The notes beneath the pieces were generated by a model that saw only the letters and a list, made by a program, of their open reading frames with translations, had not been told where the DNA came from and did not search any database. Of a stretch of 7,409 nt of DNA, positions 5,484-7,409 are shown one piece after another. Every line of letters starts with the position of its first letter. Position 1 is the first letter of the stretch. The stretch spans positions 1 through 7,409 of the forward strand of contig CAZGRP010000118.1 in the NCBI GenBank assembly GCA_964527995.1. Direction: 5' to 3'. The stretch is from CAZGRP01 sp964527995 (GTDB taxonomy: Bacteria; Zhuqueibacterota; Zhuqueibacteria; Oceanimicrobiales; CAZGRP01). The translations under genes were made by a program, and so were the position numbers.

Positions 5484-6008
5484 ATGTTCTGGCTGCAATT
5501 CCTCAGCAAGCTCATTCGGGTCCTGCGTGAAGGCGATTCACCCAGGGCCATCGCCGGTGGCTTCACGGTCGGTTTCTTTCTCGGCCTGACACCCTTTTTC
5601 ACCCTGCAGAACTTTGTGCTTCTGCTGGTGGCAGCGCTGCTGCGCGTCAACCTGGCGGCTGTCGGCTTCGGCACCCTGATTTTCGGCTTTGTCTCCTATC
5701 TCTTCGACCCGATCTTCCACAGCATCGGCTACTTCCTGTTGGTTCGCGTCCAGTTCCTTCAGGGATTTTACATATTCCTCTACAATCTGCCTGTGGCGCC
5801 GATGACGCGTTTCTACAACACCATCGTCGCCGGCAGCACAGCGGTGGGGATCGCGCTCTCGCCTCTGGTTTTCTGGCTCAGCAAGCGCGGTGTCGAATCG
5901 TACCGGGCTCGCTGGGGCGAACGAATCGAGAAAAGCCGACTGGTGCGCTATCTCCAGGGCACAAAGCTCGTCCAGTGGTATGTCAAATTGCGCGACCTGC
6001 GGTTTTAG
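5484..6008 (+). CDS. TIGR03546 family membrane protein (DUF2062-like)
   Basis: This 174-residue inner-membrane protein is of unknown function and is usually encoded beside a TIGR03545 member, as here. An amphipathic N-terminus (MFWLQFLSKLIRVLREGDSP) is followed by a DUF2062-like core, AIAGGFTVGFFLGLTPFF (22-39). Hydrophobic segments lie at about 24-52 and 54-88, with another around 115-133. Family-like features include the DPIFHSIG stretch (75-82) and the RFYNTIVAGS stretch (109-118). The C-terminus (134-174) is basic and probably cytoplasmic. The open frame extends back to 5199, but the ATG at 5484 is preferred because it has a ribosome binding site, matches the family's start and follows a well-placed promoter whose -10 box covers the earlier ATGs. 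The next gene starts 3 nt after the stop. Confidence 0.88.
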   Translation: MFWLQFLSKLIRVLREGDSPRAIAGGFTVGFFLGLTPFFTLQNFVLLLVAALLRVNLAAVGFGTLIFGFVSYLFDPIFHSIGYFLLVRVQFLQGFYIFLYNLPVAPMTRFYNTIVAGSTAVGIALSPLVFWLSKRGVESYRARWGERIEKSRLVRYLQGTKLVQWYVKLRDLRF

Positions 6009-6011
6009 ACG

Positions 6012-7409
6012 ATGAGATCGAAAGCGCTTGCCGTTGTGGCCTTCACGGCCGTTGCTGCCCTTGTGACATTGTACCTCTACCGCAACCGCATCGTGGAGAG
6101 CGGTATCGAGGCGGCCGGCACCACCGTGGTGGGAGCGAAGGTTGAGCTTGAGGGTCTTTACCTTGACCTGGGTAGGCTGGCCCTCCGCTTCCGCCGACTC
6201 CAGGTAACCAACCCCAGCGACACCTGGCGCAACTTGTTCGAGTTCGGGCCGAGCCGGTTCCAGCTTGAGGCGGAGCCGCTGCTGTGGAACCGCTTCGTGG
6301 TTCGCGAGCTGAGCGTAGAGGAGATCCGCTTCAATTCGCCCCGACAGAGCGACGGCGCGGTGCCGGGAGCCAAAGGTGTGGCTCCCTCGCTTTTTGAGCA
6401 AGCACAACAGAGCCTGCTTGCCCGCTTGCAGCAGGCCCCTGCCTATGACCTCACCCGACTCCTCAACCGCAAGATCAACGTTGACAGCGTGCTGGCGACC
6501 CTCGAGATCGGCGTCGTCGACAGTGTCGGGGAACTTCAGCGCACTCTCAAAGCCGGCGTTCAAAAATGGTCGAAGCTCCTGCCAACTCTCGACCCGCGGC
6601 CAAGGCTCTCGGAAGTGGAGAAGCTGATCAAGGGAATTCGGCCGGCGGACATTCAGACGGTTGATGAACTCGTCACCGCCTTGGATCGCGTGAACCGGGC
6701 TGAGAAGACGATTTCGGCCCTGAAAACCGATCTGGATGCTGCGGCGCAGAGGGCGGAAGTGGATCTGAGCGGAACGCGCAGTCGCATCACGCGCGTGGAC
6801 GACTGGGTGCAGGCAGATATCAGGCGGGCGAAAAGCAAAATCGGCCTGCCCGATCTCAGCCCTGCCGGGATGGCCGAAATGCTGTTCGGACGGGCGGTAG
6901 TCGACCGCATCCTGAGTTCGCTTTACTGGGTTGGACTCGCCCGGCAGATGATGCCGTATGTGGAAAAAGCCGAGCAGGTCGCCAAAGCGGGGAAGGTGGA
7001 GAGACCGCCGCGAGGCCATGGGCAGGATATCGTCTATCCTGTGAGAAACCGCTGGCCCAAATGGCTCATCCGGCGGATTTTCGTATCCGCTGCGTCGTCC
7101 ACGGCGGACACAGCCAGGGCGTGGCGTGCGTCCGGCGAAGTCACTGGCCTGACGTCTCATCCTCCGGTCTATGGCAAACCGGCCGCCTTCAACATCAAAG
7201 CCGACATGCCCGGGGGCAAGAGTTTCGCGATCAAAGGCTCGCTCGACCACACACAAGCGGTGCCGGTGGACGAGTTCACGCTCACGGCTCGGGGATTGGA
7301 TCTCGGCGAAGTCGCACTGGTGAATGCACCCTACTTTCCGAACGGCCTTCGCCTGGGCCGTCTCGACGCCGAGCTACGGTTCCGTCTGGTCGACGACGAC
7401 CTGGACCTC
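6012..7409 (+). CDS. TIGR03545 family envelope protein, AsmA-like repeats suspected (3' end off window)
   Basis: The frame stays open for 466 codons from the ATG at 6012 to the right edge, so the C-terminus is missing; the family is somewhat longer. An N-terminal signal anchor (about residues 5-23) follows a short basic start, so the bulk is probably periplasmic. Residues 40-110 look beta-rich and resemble the AsmA-like start of inner-membrane-anchored envelope proteins (LEGLYLDLGRLALRFRRLQVTNP). Residues 125-330 are mainly helical and charged, with coiled-coil-like stretches (about 215-275). The part after about 385 returns to beta repeats (FNIKADMPGGKSFAIKGSL, FTLTARGLDLGEVAL). There is no good ribosome binding site; with only ACG between the upstream TAG and this ATG, translational coupling is likely. 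The function is unknown; a role in envelope lipid or outer-membrane maintenance is inference from the AsmA-like look only. Confidence 0.85.
   Translation, partial: MRSKALAVVAFTAVAALVTLYLYRNRIVESGIEAAGTTVVGAKVELEGLYLDLGRLALRFRRLQVTNPSDTWRNLFEFGPSRFQLEAEPLLWNRFVVRELSVEEIRFNSPRQSDGAVPGAKGVAPSLFEQAQQSLLARLQQAPAYDLTRLLNRKINVDSVLATLEIGVVDSVGELQRTLKAGVQKWSKLLPTLDPRPRLSEVEKLIKGIRPADIQTVDELVTALDRVNRAEKTISALKTDLDAAAQRAEVDLSGTRSRITRVDDWVQADIRRAKSKIGLPDLSPAGMAEMLFGRAVVDRILSSLYWVGLARQMMPYVEKAEQVAKAGKVERPPRGHGQDIVYPVRNRWPKWLIRRIFVSAASSTADTARAWRASGEVTGLTSHPPVYGKPAAFNIKADMPGGKSFAIKGSLDHTQAVPVDEFTLTARGLDLGEVALVNAPYFPNGLRLGRLDAELRFRLVDDDLDL

Noticed and set aside
5538..7256. A 572-codon open frame on the minus strand.
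   Set aside because: It lies antisense to two recognisable family genes (TIGR03546 and TIGR03545), is rich in Arg/His/Gln with no domain-like pattern, and is explained by GC-rich codon structure of the plus-strand genes.
1..7409. CRISPR arrays, tRNA or rRNA genes, insertion sequences, phage or toxin-antitoxin genes.
   Set aside because: No repeat-spacer pattern, cloverleaf-like segment, transposase motif or attachment-site duplication was seen on reading both strands.

Overview
The window comes from a GC-rich bacterium that probably has an outer membrane. It carries a sigma-54 activator, a lone two-component receiver, and a TIGR03546/TIGR03545 pair, families known mainly from diderm bacteria. 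A deltaproteobacterial-type or similar lineage is the best guess. No rRNA, tRNA or marker protein in the window fixes the taxonomy.

Layout. Positions 1-2767 hold a minus-strand block that reads, in transcription order, HMG-CoA synthase of the archaeal type, then a 215-bp gap, then an SCP2/archaeal-type thiolase, then a DUF35 zinc-ribbon/OB-fold protein whose end lies off the left edge. The thiolase stop and the DUF35 start overlap as TAATG. Positions 2974-5120, also minus strand, hold a PAS-AAA+-Fis sigma-54 activator followed by a stand-alone receiver-domain protein. A 363-bp divergent intergenic region (5121-5483) contains a convincing plus-strand sigma-70 promoter. From 5484 to the right edge, plus strand, lie a small DUF2062-like membrane protein (TIGR03546) and, 3 nt further on, its usual partner TIGR03545, cut by the right edge.

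How the genes fit together. In methanogenic archaea, HMG-CoA synthase, acetoacetyl-CoA thiolase and a DUF35 protein form one complex that passes acetoacetyl-CoA between active sites. The same three families, in the same order, are present here with their catalytic residues. The simplest reading is a bacterial HMG-CoA-forming complex. A related acyl-transfer or Claisen-type complex, such as PhlACB or BbsAB, cannot be excluded because no other pathway gene is visible. The two regulatory proteins lie between this block and the envelope pair; nothing in the sequence proves what they control.

Non-coding signals worth attention are a 105-nt nested inverted repeat in the gap before the thiolase, a perfect 9-bp inverted repeat just upstream of the receiver gene, and a promoter whose -10 box lies on two tempting ATG codons and so fixes the TIGR03546 start downstream.
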